64,000 nucleotides of DNA from Vibrio sp. SCSIO 43135 (GTDB lineage: Bacteria > Pseudomonadota > Gammaproteobacteria > Enterobacterales > Vibrionaceae), in NCBI RefSeq assembly GCF_023716665.1, contig NZ_CP071859.1, positions 1,984,001 through 2,048,000 of the forward strand, in the 5' to 3' direction. Below are positions 16,581 to 31,596 of this stretch, piece by piece (positions within the stretch are counted from its first letter, which is position 1; each line of letters opens with the position of its first letter). Made by a program: the position numbers and the translations under genes. The notes under the pieces are model-generated. The model was not told where the DNA came from. It worked only from the letters and a program-made list of their open reading frames with translations, and did not search any database.

Positions 16581-18848
16581 CTAGTGAAGAACTTCTTCTT
16601 TTGCGCCAAGATATTTGAACTTAAGTTCATCTTTCTTAAGTGACACTTTCACAGTACCACCATCGACCAATGAACCAAACAGTAACTCGTTAGCCAAAGG
16701 CTTCTTAAGCTGCTCTTGAATCACTCGGCTCATTGGGCGAGCGCCCATCGCCTTATCGTAACCTTTCTTAGCAAGCCAGTGTCTTGCATCTTCAGATACT
16801 TCCAACGATACTCCTCGCGCATCAAGCTGAACTTGTAGCTCTACAATGAACTTATCAACCACTTGATGGATGACATCTTCATCTAAACTGTTAAACCAGA
16901 TGATGTTATCCAGACGGTTTCTAAATTCTGGTGTGAACACCTTCTTGATAACTGACATTGCATCGTGGCTGTGATCTTGTTGAATCAGGCCAATCGACTT
17001 CTTCACTGTCTCCTGTACACCAGCGTTGGTAGTCATCACTAAGATGACGTTACGGAAATCAGCTTTACGACCGTTATTATCAGTCAAAGTACCATTATCC
17101 ATCACCTGCAGTAGCAAGTTAAAGATATCTGGGTGCGCTTTCTCGATCTCATCCAACAGCACAACAGAGTGTGGGTGTTTGATAACTGCATCAGTCAGTA
17201 GACCACCTTGGTCATAACCTACGTAGCCAGGAGGAGCACCAATCAAACGGCTCACTGAATGGCGTTCGCCATACTCTGACATATCAAAGCGCAACAGCTC
17301 GATACCAAGAAGTTTTGAAAGTTGAACCGTCACCTCTGTTTTACCAACCCCTGTAGGACCAGCAAATAGGAAAGAACCAACAGGCTTGTTGTCTGCACCA
17401 AGGCCAGCACGAGTCAGCTTAATTGCCTCACTGAGAACATCGATAGCCGGATCTTGCCCGAACACCAGCATCTTCATCTTGTCATCGAGATTTTGCAGAA
17501 TGTCTTTATCTGAAGAAGAGACTGATTTCTCTGGGATACGTGCCATCTTCGCAACCATAGCTTCGATATCGGCCACGCTAACAGTTTTCTTACGGCGGCT
17601 CGCAGGCGCTAAGCGGCTACGCGCGCCAGCTTCATCGATAACGTCGATTGCTTTATCCGGCAGGTGACGCTCATTGATGTATTTCGCTGAGAGTTCGACT
17701 GCTGCACGCAGTGCTTTGTTGGTATAACGCACCTCGTGGTGTGCTTCATATTTAGGCTTAAGACCAATCAAAATCTTAGTCGTGTCATCAAGAGACGGCT
17801 CAACAATATCAATCTTCTGGAAGCGGCGAGACAGCGCGCGCTCTTTCTCAAAAATATTGCTGTATTCTTGATAGGTTGTAGAACCAATACAACGAAGCTT
17901 ACCGCTACTCAACAGTGGCTTGATAAGGTTTGCTGCATCGACTTGACCACCAGAGGCCGCGCCTGCACCAATAATGGTGTGGATTTCATCGATGAACAAA
18001 ATCGCATCTTCTTCTTTCTCAAGTTGCTTAAGAATTGCTTTAAATCGTTTTTCAAAATCACCGCGATATTTGGTACCCGCTAATAGCGAACCAATATCCA
18101 ATGAATAAATAACGCTATTTTGGATAACTTCAGGTACCTGGCCTTCGACAATTCTCCAGGCCAAGCCTTCAGCAATCGCGGTTTTACCCACGCCCGCCTC
18201 ACCAACCAGTAGAGGGTTGTTCTTACGGCGACGACATAAGACTTGAATAGTGCGCTCTAGCTCTTTATCACGACCAATGAGTGGGTCGATATTCCCCTGT
18301 TTAGCCACGTTATTGAGGTTGGTTGCGAAACTCTCCAAGCGCTCTTCCGAATTTACTTCTTCTACGCTGTCATTGTTGAATGATTCTGAAGATGAATCAT
18401 CGCTAGAGTCAGAAGATTTGGTAATGCCATGAGAAATAAAGTTAACAATATCTAAGCGGCTAATGTCATTCTTTTTAAGCAGGTACGCTGCGTGTGATTC
18501 TTGCTCGCTAAAAATTGCGACAAGTACATTAGCACCCGTTACTTCATTACGCCCTGAAGACTGAACATGGAATACGGCGCGTTGAAGAACACGTTGAAAA
18601 CTCAAAGTCGGTTGGGTTTCTCGAGTTTCATCGTTTTCTGGTATTAGAGGTGTGGTTTGATCGATGAATACATCGAGTTCTTGGCGAAGTGCGTCTAGAT
18701 CTGCCTTGCAAGCCAATAATGCTTCCTTAGCGGCATCGTTTTCTAATAATGCCAATAGGAGGTGCTCGACAGTCATAAACTCATGTCGTTTGTCTCTGGC
18801 ACGAGCAAATGCACCGTTCAGACTCGACTCTAATTCTTTATTAAGCAT
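16581..18848 (-). CDS. clpA: ATP-dependent Clp protease ATP-binding subunit ClpA
   Basis: 755-residue AAA+ unfoldase that feeds substrates into ClpP. N-domain at about 1-145, first ATPase module with GEAGVGKTA near 212 and [10 protein letters not shown] near 280, second with GPTGVGKTE near 490 and Val-Val-Leu-Leu-Asp-Glu-Ile-Glu-Lys. The frame is open to 18869 but the ATG at 18848 has a strong AGGAGG and gives the standard MLNKELE start. clpS lies 46 bp upstream, as in other gammaproteobacteria. Confidence 0.96.
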   Translation of the reverse strand: MLNKELESSLNGAFARARDKRHEFMTVEHLLLALLENDAAKEALLACKADLDALRQELDVFIDQTTPLIPENDETRETQPTLSFQRVLQRAVFHVQSSGRNEVTGANVLVAIFSEQESHAAYLLKKNDISRLDIVNFISHGITKSSDSSDDSSSESFNNDSVEEVNSEERLESFATNLNNVAKQGNIDPLIGRDKELERTIQVLCRRRKNNPLLVGEAGVGKTAIAEGLAWRIVEGQVPEVIQNSVIYSLDIGSLLAGTKYRGDFEKRFKAILKQLEKEEDAILFIDEIHTIIGAGAASGGQVDAANLIKPLLSSGKLRCIGSTTYQEYSNIFEKERALSRRFQKIDIVEPSLDDTTKILIGLKPKYEAHHEVRYTNKALRAAVELSAKYINERHLPDKAIDVIDEAGARSRLAPASRRKKTVSVADIEAMVAKMARIPEKSVSSSDKDILQNLDDKMKMLVFGQDPAIDVLSEAIKLTRAGLGADNKPVGSFLFAGPTGVGKTEVTVQLSKLLGIELLRFDMSEYGERHSVSRLIGAPPGYVGYDQGGLLTDAVIKHPHSVVLLDEIEKAHPDIFNLLLQVMDNGTLTDNNGRKADFRNVILVMTTNAGVQETVKKSIGLIQQDHSHDAMSVIKKVFTPEFRNRLDNIIWFNSLDEDVIHQVVDKFIVELQVQLDARGVSLEVSEDARHWLAKKGYDKAMGARPMSRVIQEQLKKPLANELLFGSLVDGGTVKVSLKKDELKFKYLGAKEEVLH

Positions 18849-18894
18849 AAGTACCTCCTTTAGGAACAACTCTGTTGCTCGAGCAAGTGATTAT

Positions 18895-19215
18895 TTACGC
18901 TTGCTCCTTTGTACACAGCAATGGATGCTCATTTTCCCTTGAGTACATAGTGACTTGGGCCACTTTTGTCTCAGCAACTTCGGCGGTGTAAGTGCCACAA
19001 ATTGCTTTCCCTTCGTAATGCACCTTGAGCATGATCTGCGTTGCTTGATCAATGTCCTTCGAGAAAAACCGCTCAAGGATTTCGATAACAAAGTCCATCG
19101 GCGTGTAGTCGTCATTATTAAGCACAACGTTATACATCGCAGGTGGCTTTATCCCTGTTTTCTCTCTCTCCAGTAAATCTGAGTCTGGAGTCACCCATTC
19201 AAAATTTTTACTCAT
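18895..19215 (-). CDS. clpS: ATP-dependent Clp protease adaptor ClpS
   Basis: 106-residue adaptor that binds the ClpA N-domain and delivers N-degron substrates. Family signature [10 protein letters not shown] at about 30-39 holds the residues that contact the N-terminal amino acid, followed by the helix Phe-Val-Ile-Glu-Ile-Leu. Upstream of clpA, divergent from cspD. Confidence 0.95.
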   Translation of the reverse strand: MSKNFEWVTPDSDLLEREKTGIKPPAMYNVVLNNDDYTPMDFVIEILERFFSKDIDQATQIMLKVHYEGKAICGTYTAEVAETKVAQVTMYSRENEHPLLCTKEQA

Positions 19216-19677
19216 GACTAAATCAATATTCGAGTGTTTCTGTACTCAATTTTACCATCTTGTGTTGTGAAAGTTTTCGATTTTTCTCATAAAGTCGAAG
19301 AGAAAAATCATCGAGTCTAAAAACATCTCTTACTTAGAGACTAATGCAGCATTTGAGTCGCTGCAAATAAAACATTTCTATCATTCGGCTTGACTTATCT
19401 AATTGATTAAAAAGACACCAGAAAGCAATCTTAGTGACGAAAAAATCTTCATATTGACAGTTGCATTCATTACACAAATGTAAATCTTAAAAGTGATTTA
19501 CTTGCAAATATGTCGAGTTTTAGACCTTTTGCCTATTGACTGTGTTCAATCATTGACTACATTGGTCAATTAGTGACTAAAAATTTGGCATCCGCTGAAT
19601 TGATATTCACTCATACAACGTCGAGTCAGGGGTTGATTCGGCCGTAGTAACAACATCAGTAACAAAATGCATGAGGG
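19216..19677. promoter_or_regulatory. clpS-cspD divergent intergenic region
   Basis: 462 AT-rich bases without an ORF. Two inverted repeats stand out: GATTTTTCTC (19279-19288) / GAGAAAAATC (19300-19309), and ATTGAC (19552-19557) / GTCAAT (19565-19570), the latter next to another ATTGAC at 19535. They may be operators for clpS or cspD; I cannot name the regulator. Confidence 0.45.
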
Positions 19678-19686
19678 ATGTATAGC

Positions 19687-19908
19687 ATGGCTACAGGTAC
19701 AGTAAAATGGTTTAACAATGCCAAAGGGTTTGGTTTTATCTGCCCGGAAGGCGAAGATGGCGATATTTTTGCACACTACTCCACAATCAAGATGGACGGA
19801 TACCGCACTCTGAAAGCAGGTCAGCAAGTCTCCTATGAAGTAGAGCAAGGGCCTAAAGGTTACCATGCAAGTTCTGTCGAGCCACTTGAGACTCAAGCTG
19901 CAAAGTAA
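19687..19908 (+). CDS. cspD: cold-shock-like protein CspD
   Basis: 73-residue OB-fold nucleic-acid-binding protein. RNP1 motif Lys-Gly-Phe-Gly-Phe-Ile at about 14-19 and RNP2 Asp-Ile-Phe-Ala-His-Tyr at about 28-33 are intact. The sequence and the clpS-clpA neighbour identify CspD, the stationary-phase/starvation member that inhibits replication in E. coli. Start chosen at 19687 over the upstream ATG at 19678, since GAGGG lies 9 bp before it. Confidence 0.93.
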   Translation: MATGTVKWFNNAKGFGFICPEGEDGDIFAHYSTIKMDGYRTLKAGQQVSYEVEQGPKGYHASSVEPLETQAAK

Positions 19909-19943
19909 CTGCTGTCTTAGTTATAAGCTGTTTTACAGCGCAA

Positions 19944-19972
19944 GATAACCCGCCCTATGGCGGGTTTTTAGT
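19944..19972 (+). terminator. Rho-independent terminator of cspD
   Basis: Stem AACCCGCC (19947-19954), loop CTAT, stem GGCGGGTT (19959-19966), then T-run. Confidence 0.9.
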
Positions 19973-20068
19973 CTCTATTTTCATCTGGCAACTCATTGGC
20001 CATCTTGTGACTTTCTAGTCTCGCACTATTCTTAGCTTAGGACTTGTTTAAATAGGTGTTCGTCACTT

Positions 20069-20629
20069 ATGTGTGGCAGACTAAACATCATTGATGACCC
20101 GCTGACTCGTCTAGTGAGTCAAATCGCCGGCATCAGGTTCACCACCAAATCTAACAGCAACCTTTGCCCCACTGATTCAGTCTCCGTCTTAGCGACCGCT
20201 CAAGGCCGTATCACGCAACGGACGCTATCATGGGGCATAAAACCTCACTGGGCGCAAAGGCTCATTATTAACGCGCAGGCCGAAACTGCGGCTATCAAGC
20301 CAACGTTTAAACCGGCTATACACCAGAATCGTGTCATCATCCCCTGCTCCGGTTGGTACGAGTGGACCGGCGAAAAAAACCACAAAGAAAAATATTTGTT
20401 TCGCGTCGACGACTCTCACCTGACATTGATGGCTGGTATCGCTCTCGGTAAGCATCTCGTCACCCTCACCACACAAGCGAATGAACGATATCGCCAATAC
20501 CACCATCGAATGCCGCTGTTGGTGCAAGAAGAAGATGTGTTTGATTGGTTAGGAAGCGCCGACTCTAAGTGGGTTGATCTACTCGAATCAAGTCCGGCTA
20601 GTCATCTATTAGTAGCGCGTTGTGCTTAA
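20069..20629 (+). CDS. SOS response-associated peptidase YedK (HMCES/SRAP family)
   Basis: 186-residue member of the SRAP family, which cross-links to abasic sites in single-stranded DNA through the N-terminal Cys and shields them. Key residues are present: Cys2 in MCGR, Asn in INAQAET near 69, Glu in GWYEW near 95 and His in HHRMP near 147. Slightly shorter than E. coli YedK (222). No LexA box was seen upstream and no clear ribosome-binding site. Confidence 0.88.
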   Translation: MCGRLNIIDDPLTRLVSQIAGIRFTTKSNSNLCPTDSVSVLATAQGRITQRTLSWGIKPHWAQRLIINAQAETAAIKPTFKPAIHQNRVIIPCSGWYEWTGEKNHKEKYLFRVDDSHLTLMAGIALGKHLVTLTTQANERYRQYHHRMPLLVQEEDVFDWLGSADSKWVDLLESSPASHLLVARCA

Positions 20630-20650
20630 CTGACTCCTCAGGCAAGATCA

Positions 20651-20680
20651 AAAAAAGCCCGCTGTTAAGCGGGCTTTATA
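20651..20680. terminator. bidirectional Rho-independent terminator
   Basis: AAAGCCCGCT (20654-20663), loop GTTA, AGCGGGCTTT (20668-20677), between convergent yedK-like and icd genes. Confidence 0.9.
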
Positions 20681-20693
20681 TTCTTTAACGGGA

Positions 20694-22928
<2,235 letters not shown>

Positions 22929-23108
22929 CTATTGTTCTAACAGCCTCTATTGGATGAATAGTGCTGTGTGAATGTACGCTTCCAAACTGGTACTGCATCC
23001 CCAAAACGTTTGGTCGCGATATTGTCACTCTTTTAAAAATACTCGGCTTTGCGTTGAGCATCGAAAACCTGAGTCCGTGAGTGTAGTTACTTATAATTAA
23101 ACAAAACG

Positions 23109-23129
23109 AAGATAATAGTCTATTATCTT
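23109..23129. promoter_or_regulatory. perfect 21-bp palindrome between icd and rluE
   Basis: Arms AAGATAATAG (23109-23118) and CTATTATCTT (23120-23129) with a single central T. It lies 190 bp before icd and 100 bp before rluE. Size and symmetry are those of a dimeric repressor site; regulator unidentified. The rest of the 309-bp intergenic region shows no ORF. Confidence 0.55.
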
Positions 23130-23228
23130 GTGCATTAATCTGTTTTTGGGCGCGCAAATGATAGCTCAAATTGGAAATTCTTAAAACTTTCAAACACAGT
23201 TCATTTACATTTTTGCAAGGTAGTTAAC

Positions 23229-23948
23229 ATGTCATCACGCTCCAGTCGTGACTCTAATGGAAAAGCCAATCAGGCAAATAAGCCAAAATTTAAACAAAAC
23301 AAACCGTCAGCATCTTGGAAAAACCGTTCACAAGACAGCCTTTCTAAAAACAATCGCGCTCAGTTTAAGCGCAAATCTAAGGCGGAGCCTAAACGCGTTT
23401 CTGCCGAAGAACGGAAAGTCATTGTTTTTAATAAGCCATTCGACACACTAAGCCAATTTACCGATGGAGAAGGTAGACAAACTCTCGCTGACTACATCCC
23501 TGTAAAAGATGTCTATCCAGCAGGCCGTCTAGATAGGGATAGCGAAGGGCTTATGGTGTTAACCAATGACGGCATTTTGCAAGCTCGATTGACTCAACCA
23601 AAATCGAAGTCTCCTAAAACCTATTGGGTCCAAGTCGATGGCGCCCCTCAAGAAGCCGATTTAGAAAAACTACGCAAAGGTGTCGAGCTAAAAGACGGCA
23701 TGACACTACCAGCCAAAGTAGAAAAGATGGATGAACCTGATATCTGGCCCAGAACACCACCTGTCAGATTTCGCGCTAATATACCCACGACATGGCTTGC
23801 AATTACAATTATCGAAGGAAGAAATCGTCAAGTACGTAGGATGACAGCCCATATAGGCTTCCCTACCCTAAGGCTGGTACGTTACTCAATGGGAGACATT
23901 ACGCTAGCCGATCTGCAGCCGGGCGAATGGAAGGAAATTAAGCTCTAA
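23229..23948 (+). CDS. rluE: 23S rRNA pseudouridine synthase, RluE-like
   Basis: 239 residues. RsuA/RluB/E/F-type synthase; E. coli RluE modifies U2457 of 23S rRNA. The catalytic Asp is in [11 protein letters not shown] at about 102, and the family pattern Gly-Arg-Asn-Arg-Gln-Val-Arg-Arg-Met occurs near 198. The first 60 residues are a Lys/Arg/Gln/Ser-rich basic extension instead of an S4 domain. Position next to icd supports RluE. Confidence 0.9.
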   Translation: MSSRSSRDSNGKANQANKPKFKQNKPSASWKNRSQDSLSKNNRAQFKRKSKAEPKRVSAEERKVIVFNKPFDTLSQFTDGEGRQTLADYIPVKDVYPAGRLDRDSEGLMVLTNDGILQARLTQPKSKSPKTYWVQVDGAPQEADLEKLRKGVELKDGMTLPAKVEKMDEPDIWPRTPPVRFRANIPTTWLAITIIEGRNRQVRRMTAHIGFPTLRLVRYSMGDITLADLQPGEWKEIKL

Positions 23949-23956
23949 ATTAGACC

Positions 23957-23988
23957 TAAAAAGCCTCTACGAACGTAGAGGCTTTTAC
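23957..23988. terminator. bidirectional Rho-independent terminator
   Basis: AAAAGCCTCTAC (23959-23970), loop GAAC, GTAGAGGCTTTT (23975-23986); ends rluE and probably the his operon arriving from the other side. Confidence 0.9.
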
Positions 23989-24045
23989 TTCATAACCATC
24001 TAACTTTTAGAGCAACGCAAGCATCAGCATACATACTCGCTCTAG

Positions 24046-24677
24046 TTACTTGTGGCGCTCTTTAAGTTTGTTCACAACATCATTCATTGACAGACCTTGG
24101 TCCTGAAGTAGAACCATTAGGTGGTAAATCAAATCTGCCGATTCACACACTAGCTCCGCCTTATCGCCCGACGTCGCCGCAAGCGCGACTTCAACGCCTT
24201 CTTCGCCCACTTTCTGCGAAATACGCTTGGTGCCACGGGCATAAAGACTGGCAGTATAAGAGGAATCTGGGTCGGCACTCTTGCGGGCAGCCAATAGCTG
24301 CTCAAGTTGATGAAGCCACACCATTTGAGACTCCTCTTGTGGGTCACCATCCCAACAAGTTGTGGTTCCTGTGTGACAAGTAGGGCCAATAGGATTCACC
24401 TTAACTAACAATGTGTCATTGTCACAATCAAGTGAAATATTCACTAGCTGCAATACATTACCGGAGGTCTCCCCCTTGGTCCAAAGGCGCTCCTTGGTAC
24501 GAGAGAAAAACGTCACTTGCCCCGTTTCACCCGTTTTTGTCAACGCATCTTGGTTCATGTAACCCATCATCAGCACTTGGCTTGATTGGAAATCTTGTAC
24601 GATGGCAGGTACCAGACCATCCACCTTTTCCCAGTTGATGCGCTCAGCTAGAGAACTCACTTCGGTGGTGTTTAAAC

Positions 24678-24681
<4 letters not shown>
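24046..24681 (-). CDS. hisI: phosphoribosyl-AMP cyclohydrolase / phosphoribosyl-ATP pyrophosphatase
   Basis: 211-residue bifunctional enzyme for steps 2 and 3 of histidine synthesis. The cyclohydrolase half (about 1-115) has the zinc site motif with Cys-Asp-Asn-Asp near 87 and the Cys residues of GPTCHTG near 102 and CW near 108. The pyrophosphohydrolase half (about 120-211) has [12 protein letters not shown] near 158. Overlaps hisF by 4 bp. Last gene of the operon. Confidence 0.96.
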
Positions 24682-26182
<1,501 letters not shown>

Positions 26183-26797
26183 TTATAATTCTAAGAAGTT
26201 TTGAATAAGTTTCGCGCCTGCTTTTGAAGAACGCTCAGGGTGGAATTGCACGCCGTAGTAGTTACCGCTTTGTACTGCTGCTGTGAACGGGTTGCCATAT
26301 TCACATTGGGCAATGGTGTAGTCACCTACTGGCATCGCAAAGCTGTGGACGAAGTAGAAATACTCCCCCTCTTCAATGCCTTTGAACAATGGGTTACCTG
26401 ATTTTGCAGACACCGTGTTCCACCCCATATGCGGCAGCGGTAAATCGCCGGTTTGTAACAACTTCACTTCGCCATCACAAAGTCCAAGACACTCAACCAA
26501 CTCATCTGCTTTCTGCCCTTTCTCTTGAGACACTTTGCCCAACAGTTGCATGCCCAAACAGATACCTAGCAGCGGCTTTTCTACCTGCTTTACCAAGCTG
26601 ATAAGGTCACGCTCTTCAAGGTTTTTCATCGCTTCGCTGGCGGTTCCCACACCCGGTAGGAATAGCTTGTCTGCCGACAATACAACTTGCGGATCTTTTG
26701 AAATTGTTACGTCATAGCCTAGGCGTTCAATAGCAAACTTCACCGAAGAGACGTTGGCACAGCCAGTATCGATAATGACAACTTTCTGTTCTGTCAC
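26183..26797 (-). CDS. hisH: imidazole glycerol phosphate synthase subunit HisH
   Basis: 204-residue class I glutamine amidotransferase supplying ammonia to HisF. Catalytic Cys in [10 protein letters not shown] near 81, His and Glu in [11 protein letters not shown] near 185-187. Translation starts at GTG (26797), supported by AAGGAG upstream. Confidence 0.97.
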   Translation of the reverse strand: MTEQKVVIIDTGCANVSSVKFAIERLGYDVTISKDPQVVLSADKLFLPGVGTASEAMKNLEERDLISLVKQVEKPLLGICLGMQLLGKVSQEKGQKADELVECLGLCDGEVKLLQTGDLPLPHMGWNTVSAKSGNPLFKGIEEGEYFYFVHSFAMPVGDYTIAQCEYGNPFTAAVQSGNYYGVQFHPERSSKAGAKLIQNFLEL

Positions 26798-26823
26798 TGT
26801 TTTTCTCCTTGCTAACGTTAGCC

Positions 26824-27897
26824 TTAAAGTACGCCTTTACTACTTGGCAGCTCAGTGCCTTCTACTTTGATTGCTTGACGCAAAGTACGTCCAAACGCTT
26901 TGAACAAGCTTTCAATGATGTGGTGATCGTTATCACCAGCTGAAGAAAGGTGCAGCGTACACGCTAGGGTGTCAGTCAAAGAACGGAAGAAGTGAACCAC
27001 CATCTCTGTTGAAAGATCACCGACTTGTTCACGGCTGAACTGCGCGTCAAACTTAAGGTAAGGACGACCAGACAGGTCTAGTGCACATTGTGCCAAACAT
27101 TCATCCATTGGCAGGCTAAAGCCAAATCGGCCAATACCACGCTTATCACCTAACGCTTCTTTCAATGCTTGCCCTAAAGCAAGAGCGGTGTCTTCTACTG
27201 AGTGATGATCGTCAATGTGTAGATCGCCCTCCACCTTACACACCATCTTAAATCCACCGTGCGTTGCGATTTGATCCAGCATGTGGTCAAAGAAGCCTAG
27301 GCCTGTAGAAATATCATTACCGCCTTGGTCATCAAGATTTACCAAGACTTTAATATCCGTTTCTTTCGTAGTACGAACTACTTCCGCGACGCGAGCTTTT
27401 ACTGTTAAATCTTTAAGGATCTGCTTCCAGCCCATGGTTTCTGGATTGTATTGAATGCCACGAATCGCCATGTTTTCCGCAAGTTGAAGATCCGTTTGAC
27501 GATCGCCAATCACAACTGAGTTTTGGAAATCCACTTTTCCACCTTGAAGGTACTCTTTCACCATGCCTAACTTAGGCTTACGGCATGTGCAATTATCTTC
27601 TTCAAAGTGAGGGCAGATCAGTACGTCATCGAACTTCACACCTTGAGATTCAAAGATCTCCATCATCATATCGTGTGGCGCATCAAAATCTGCTTGTGGG
27701 TAGCTGTCGGTACCTAAACCATCTTGGTTCGTTACCATCACTAGACGGTAACCTGCTTCCTGTAACGACAACAGGCTTGGGATAACGAACGGCTCTAGCT
27801 TTAGTTTATCTAGACGGTCTACTTGAAAATCAACCGGTGGCTCAACGATTAAAGTGCCATCACGGTCGATAAAAAGGATTTTTTGTTGTTTGCTCAC
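26824..27897 (-). CDS. hisB: histidinol-phosphatase / imidazoleglycerol-phosphate dehydratase
   Basis: 357-residue fused enzyme. N-terminal HAD phosphatase with FIDRDGTL near 9-16 and a zinc-binding Cys cluster ([11 protein letters not shown] near 95-105); C-terminal dehydratase with His-rich motifs FFDHML near 223 and DDHHSVED near 250. The fusion is typical of gammaproteobacteria. Starts at GTG (27897) with AAGGAAG upstream. Confidence 0.97.
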   Translation of the reverse strand: MSKQQKILFIDRDGTLIVEPPVDFQVDRLDKLKLEPFVIPSLLSLQEAGYRLVMVTNQDGLGTDSYPQADFDAPHDMMMEIFESQGVKFDDVLICPHFEEDNCTCRKPKLGMVKEYLQGGKVDFQNSVVIGDRQTDLQLAENMAIRGIQYNPETMGWKQILKDLTVKARVAEVVRTTKETDIKVLVNLDDQGGNDISTGLGFFDHMLDQIATHGGFKMVCKVEGDLHIDDHHSVEDTALALGQALKEALGDKRGIGRFGFSLPMDECLAQCALDLSGRPYLKFDAQFSREQVGDLSTEMVVHFFRSLTDTLACTLHLSSAGDNDHHIIESLFKAFGRTLRQAIKVEGTELPSSKGVL

Positions 27898-27965
27898 TCG
27901 AACTTCCTTATTACTAATCTTTGGCGCTTCCGCTTGTTAGCGAAAACAAATAATTTTATCTCTAC

Positions 27966-29018
<1,053 letters not shown>

Positions 29019-30329
29019 TTACTTCGCAGCCAGTTTTTCGACACGGCTTAACTTTTCTGTACGAATAGTCACGGCACGTTTGTGAGCATCTAGGCCTTCA
29101 GCTTCAGCCATCGTCACAACCGTTGGAGCTAAACCTTTGAGACCTTCAGCAGACAGTTCTTGAACCGTCATACGTTTAGAAAAGTCCGCTAGCCCTAAGC
29201 TTGAGTATGTACGCGTGTATCCGTATGTAGGAAGAACGTGGTTAGTACCCGACGCATAGTCTCCTGCTGATTCCGGGGACCAGTCACCTAGGAAGATGGA
29301 ACCTGCATTATCCAGTAATGGCAAAAGCTCTCGAGGGTTTTTAGTCTGAACAATTAAGTGCTCTGGACCGTAGTAATTTGAGATTGAAACTGACTGAGTC
29401 AGTGATTCCGCAATAATGATTAAACTAGATGCCAATGCTTTTTCCGCAATATCGGCACGCGACAGTTCTTTTAGCTGACGTTGTACCGCGTCTGTCACTT
29501 GATCGGCAATCACTGGAGATGGAGTCACCAAAACAACTTGAGAATCAGGGCCGTGCTCTGCTTGACTTAGAAGGTCGGCAGCAATGAAATCCGGATCGGC
29601 GGTATCATCGGCAATCACTAACACTTCTGATGGGCCAGCAGGCATGTCAATCGCTGCACCTCGGAAATCATTGCTCACTTGGCGCTTAGCTTCGGTCACA
29701 TACGCATTACCTGGGCCAAAGATCTTATCGACTTTCGATACAGTTTCAGTTCCGTAAGCCATTGCTGCCACAGCCTGGCCACCACCAACATTGTACACTT
29801 CATCGATATTACAAAGCTTAGCGACGTAAAGAATTTCGTCGGCGATAGGCGGTGGTGAACACAATACAACTTTTCGGCAACCTGCAATCTGAGCCGGCAC
29901 ACCTAACATCAGTACCGTTGATGGCAGGGGTGCACTGCCACCTGGAATATACAAACCCACGGTATTAATTGGACGCGTAACTTGCTCACAAACAACACCA
30001 GGTTGAGTTTCTACTCTGAGAGGCTCAGGGCGCTGAGCCTTGTGAAATTTGGCGATGTTAGAGTACGCTTGCTCAAGTGCGTTTTTCATCTTTTCTGATA
30101 GACGCCCAGCAGCCTCATCGATTTCTTGTGCAGAGACACGAATAGATTCAGGTTTAACGCGATCAAACTTTTCTGTCAGCTCTGTTAATGCCTTATCACC
30201 TTCGCTACGTACCTTGGCTATAACATCGGACACTGCCGCTGTAATGTTTGCGCCTTCACTGATCGCAGGTCGCTCCAGTACAGAGTCTTGCTGAGATTCA
30301 CTTAATGACTGCCATACAACCGTTCTCAT
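29019..30329 (-). CDS. hisD: histidinol dehydrogenase
   Basis: 436-residue zinc enzyme that oxidises histidinol to histidine in two NAD-dependent steps. Signature region with [14 protein letters not shown] near 128 and the long motif around Asp-Met-Pro-Ala-Gly-Pro-Ser-Glu-Val near 230; Zn ligands expected in [10 protein letters not shown] near 262. Starts 4 bp after hisG. Confidence 0.97.
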   Translation of the reverse strand: MRTVVWQSLSESQQDSVLERPAISEGANITAAVSDVIAKVRSEGDKALTELTEKFDRVKPESIRVSAQEIDEAAGRLSEKMKNALEQAYSNIAKFHKAQRPEPLRVETQPGVVCEQVTRPINTVGLYIPGGSAPLPSTVLMLGVPAQIAGCRKVVLCSPPPIADEILYVAKLCNIDEVYNVGGGQAVAAMAYGTETVSKVDKIFGPGNAYVTEAKRQVSNDFRGAAIDMPAGPSEVLVIADDTADPDFIAADLLSQAEHGPDSQVVLVTPSPVIADQVTDAVQRQLKELSRADIAEKALASSLIIIAESLTQSVSISNYYGPEHLIVQTKNPRELLPLLDNAGSIFLGDWSPESAGDYASGTNHVLPTYGYTRTYSSLGLADFSKRMTVQELSAEGLKGLAPTVVTMAEAEGLDAHKRAVTIRTEKLSRVEKLAAK

Positions 30330-30333
30330 GTTG

Positions 30334-31230
30334 TTACCCCATCATTTTCTCAATTGGAAGTACTAGAATTGAGCTTGCACCCAACTCTTTCAGCTGTTCC
30401 ATCGTTTCCCAGAACAAGTTTTCTGTACTAACAAGATGTACGGCTACTTTCTCCTTATCAGAAGAAAGAGGCAAAACGGTTGGATCTTCTGCTCCTGGCA
30501 ATAACGCCTTCACTTGTTCAAGCTTGGCAACAGGAGCGTGCAACATGATGTACTTCGACTCTTTCGCTTGCTGAACGCCTTGCATACGAGTAAGTAACTT
30601 TTCAATTAACGCAAGTTTGTCTTCATCAAACTCGCCAACACGTTGAATCAAGGTCGCCTTAGACTGGAAAATAACTTCGGCTTCTTTCAGCCCATTTGCT
30701 TCTAAAGTCGCACCTGTCGAAACAAGGTCTGCAATCGCATCAGCTAGGCCCGCTCTTGGAGCCACTTCTACAGAGCCTGTCAGCATACAAGTGCTAAACG
30801 GTACGCCCTGCTCATCCATGTAAGCTTTAAGCAATTGAGGGTAAGTCGTTGCGATACGCTTTCCGGCCAAATCTTGCGGGCCGTTATACTCTTCATCTTT
30901 GTCAATGGCGATGGACAAACGGCAACCACCAAAATCTAAGCGACGAAGTGAAACAAATTCATAAGGCTCACCTAGTGCTTTACGGTCATAACGAACTTCT
31001 TCAAGCTCATTTTCGCCAATAAAGCCCAAATCAACGACTCCGTCCATGATGAGGCCTGGAATGTCATCATCACGAACAAGCAATAAATCAATTGGCATAT
31101 TTAGTGAGTGAACCACTAGGCGCTCACCCATGATGTTAAATTTAACACCACATTTTTTGAGTAGGTCTTGGCACTCTTTACTCAAGCGACCTTTCTTTTG
31201 GATTGCGATTCTTAGGCGTTGTGATTGCAT
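30334..31230 (-). CDS. hisG: ATP phosphoribosyltransferase
   Basis: 298-residue long-form HisG that catalyses the first, feedback-inhibited step of histidine synthesis; the C-terminal regulatory ACT-like domain is present, so HisZ is not needed. Motifs: [12 protein letters not shown] at 4-15 and [18 protein letters not shown] near 165-182. The frame runs up to 31248, but the ATG at 31230 matches the family and has AGGGA upstream. Confidence 0.97.
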   Translation of the reverse strand: MQSQRLRIAIQKKGRLSKECQDLLKKCGVKFNIMGERLVVHSLNMPIDLLLVRDDDIPGLIMDGVVDLGFIGENELEEVRYDRKALGEPYEFVSLRRLDFGGCRLSIAIDKDEEYNGPQDLAGKRIATTYPQLLKAYMDEQGVPFSTCMLTGSVEVAPRAGLADAIADLVSTGATLEANGLKEAEVIFQSKATLIQRVGEFDEDKLALIEKLLTRMQGVQQAKESKYIMLHAPVAKLEQVKALLPGAEDPTVLPLSSDKEKVAVHLVSTENLFWETMEQLKELGASSILVLPIEKMMG

Positions 31231-31280
31231 TGCTGTATCCCTGTGCAAGAAGTTGAATTTATTAAATTTTACTGAATCAA

Positions 31281-31321
31281 AAACTAAAAAACCCTCAGGA
31301 GCTTTTGGTCTCCCGAGGGTT
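31281..31321 (-). terminator. his operon attenuator terminator
   Basis: On the minus strand CCCTCGGGAG (31319-31310) pairs with CTCCTGAGGG (31301-31292), then TTTTTT. It sits between hisL and hisG, the classical position of the histidine attenuator. Confidence 0.92.
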
Positions 31322-31349
31322 TAAAATCTTGTTTTCTATGATTTTATCT

Positions 31350-31371
31350 CCGGGAGTTTTCTGCCTCCCGG
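31350..31371 (-). promoter_or_regulatory. his leader upstream hairpin
   Basis: CCGGGAG (31371-31365 on minus) and CTCCCGG (31356-31350) form a stem just after hisL. Its arms resemble those of the terminator (CTCCCG / CGGGAG), so alternative pairing between the two hairpins is possible, as expected for an antiterminator switch. Confidence 0.75.
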
Positions 31372-31395
31372 GTATGCGCGTATCTCCCCGAAAGA

Positions 31396-31428
31396 CTAGA
31401 TAGGGTGATGATGGTGATGAATGTTCAT
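31396..31428 (-). CDS. hisL: his operon leader peptide
   Basis: A ten-codon ORF, Met-Asn-Ile-His-His-His-His-His-Pro-Ile-stop, with five consecutive His codons. Ribosome stalling on these when charged tRNA-His is scarce would prevent the downstream terminator from forming. Too short for ordinary gene finding, but the composition and position are diagnostic. Confidence 0.93.
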   Translation of the reverse strand: MNIHHHHHPI

Positions 31429-31547
31429 TACAAAATTGCGCATACTTATCAGCTCTTAGTTATGTTGCTGTCTTGATATCCACACTAACTAAGCTTGATT
31501 TTATTTGCAACCTTTAATTAGCACTTTTTTAATTTTATTTGTTTGAA

Positions 31548-31576
31548 ACAAAAAAGGAGGCCGAAGCCTCCTTTAT
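31548..31576 (-). terminator. Rho-independent terminator of the nhaC-family gene
   Basis: AAAGGAGGC (31553-31561), loop CGAA, GCCTCCTTT (31566-31574); minus strand ends in TTTTTT. Confidence 0.9.
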
Positions 31577-31596
31577 GACAGTTTTATTTCCTGCGC

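Noticed and set aside
30305..30574. Possible CDS on the plus strand inside hisG
   Set aside because: Antisense to the hisG C-terminal domain, no supporting signal.
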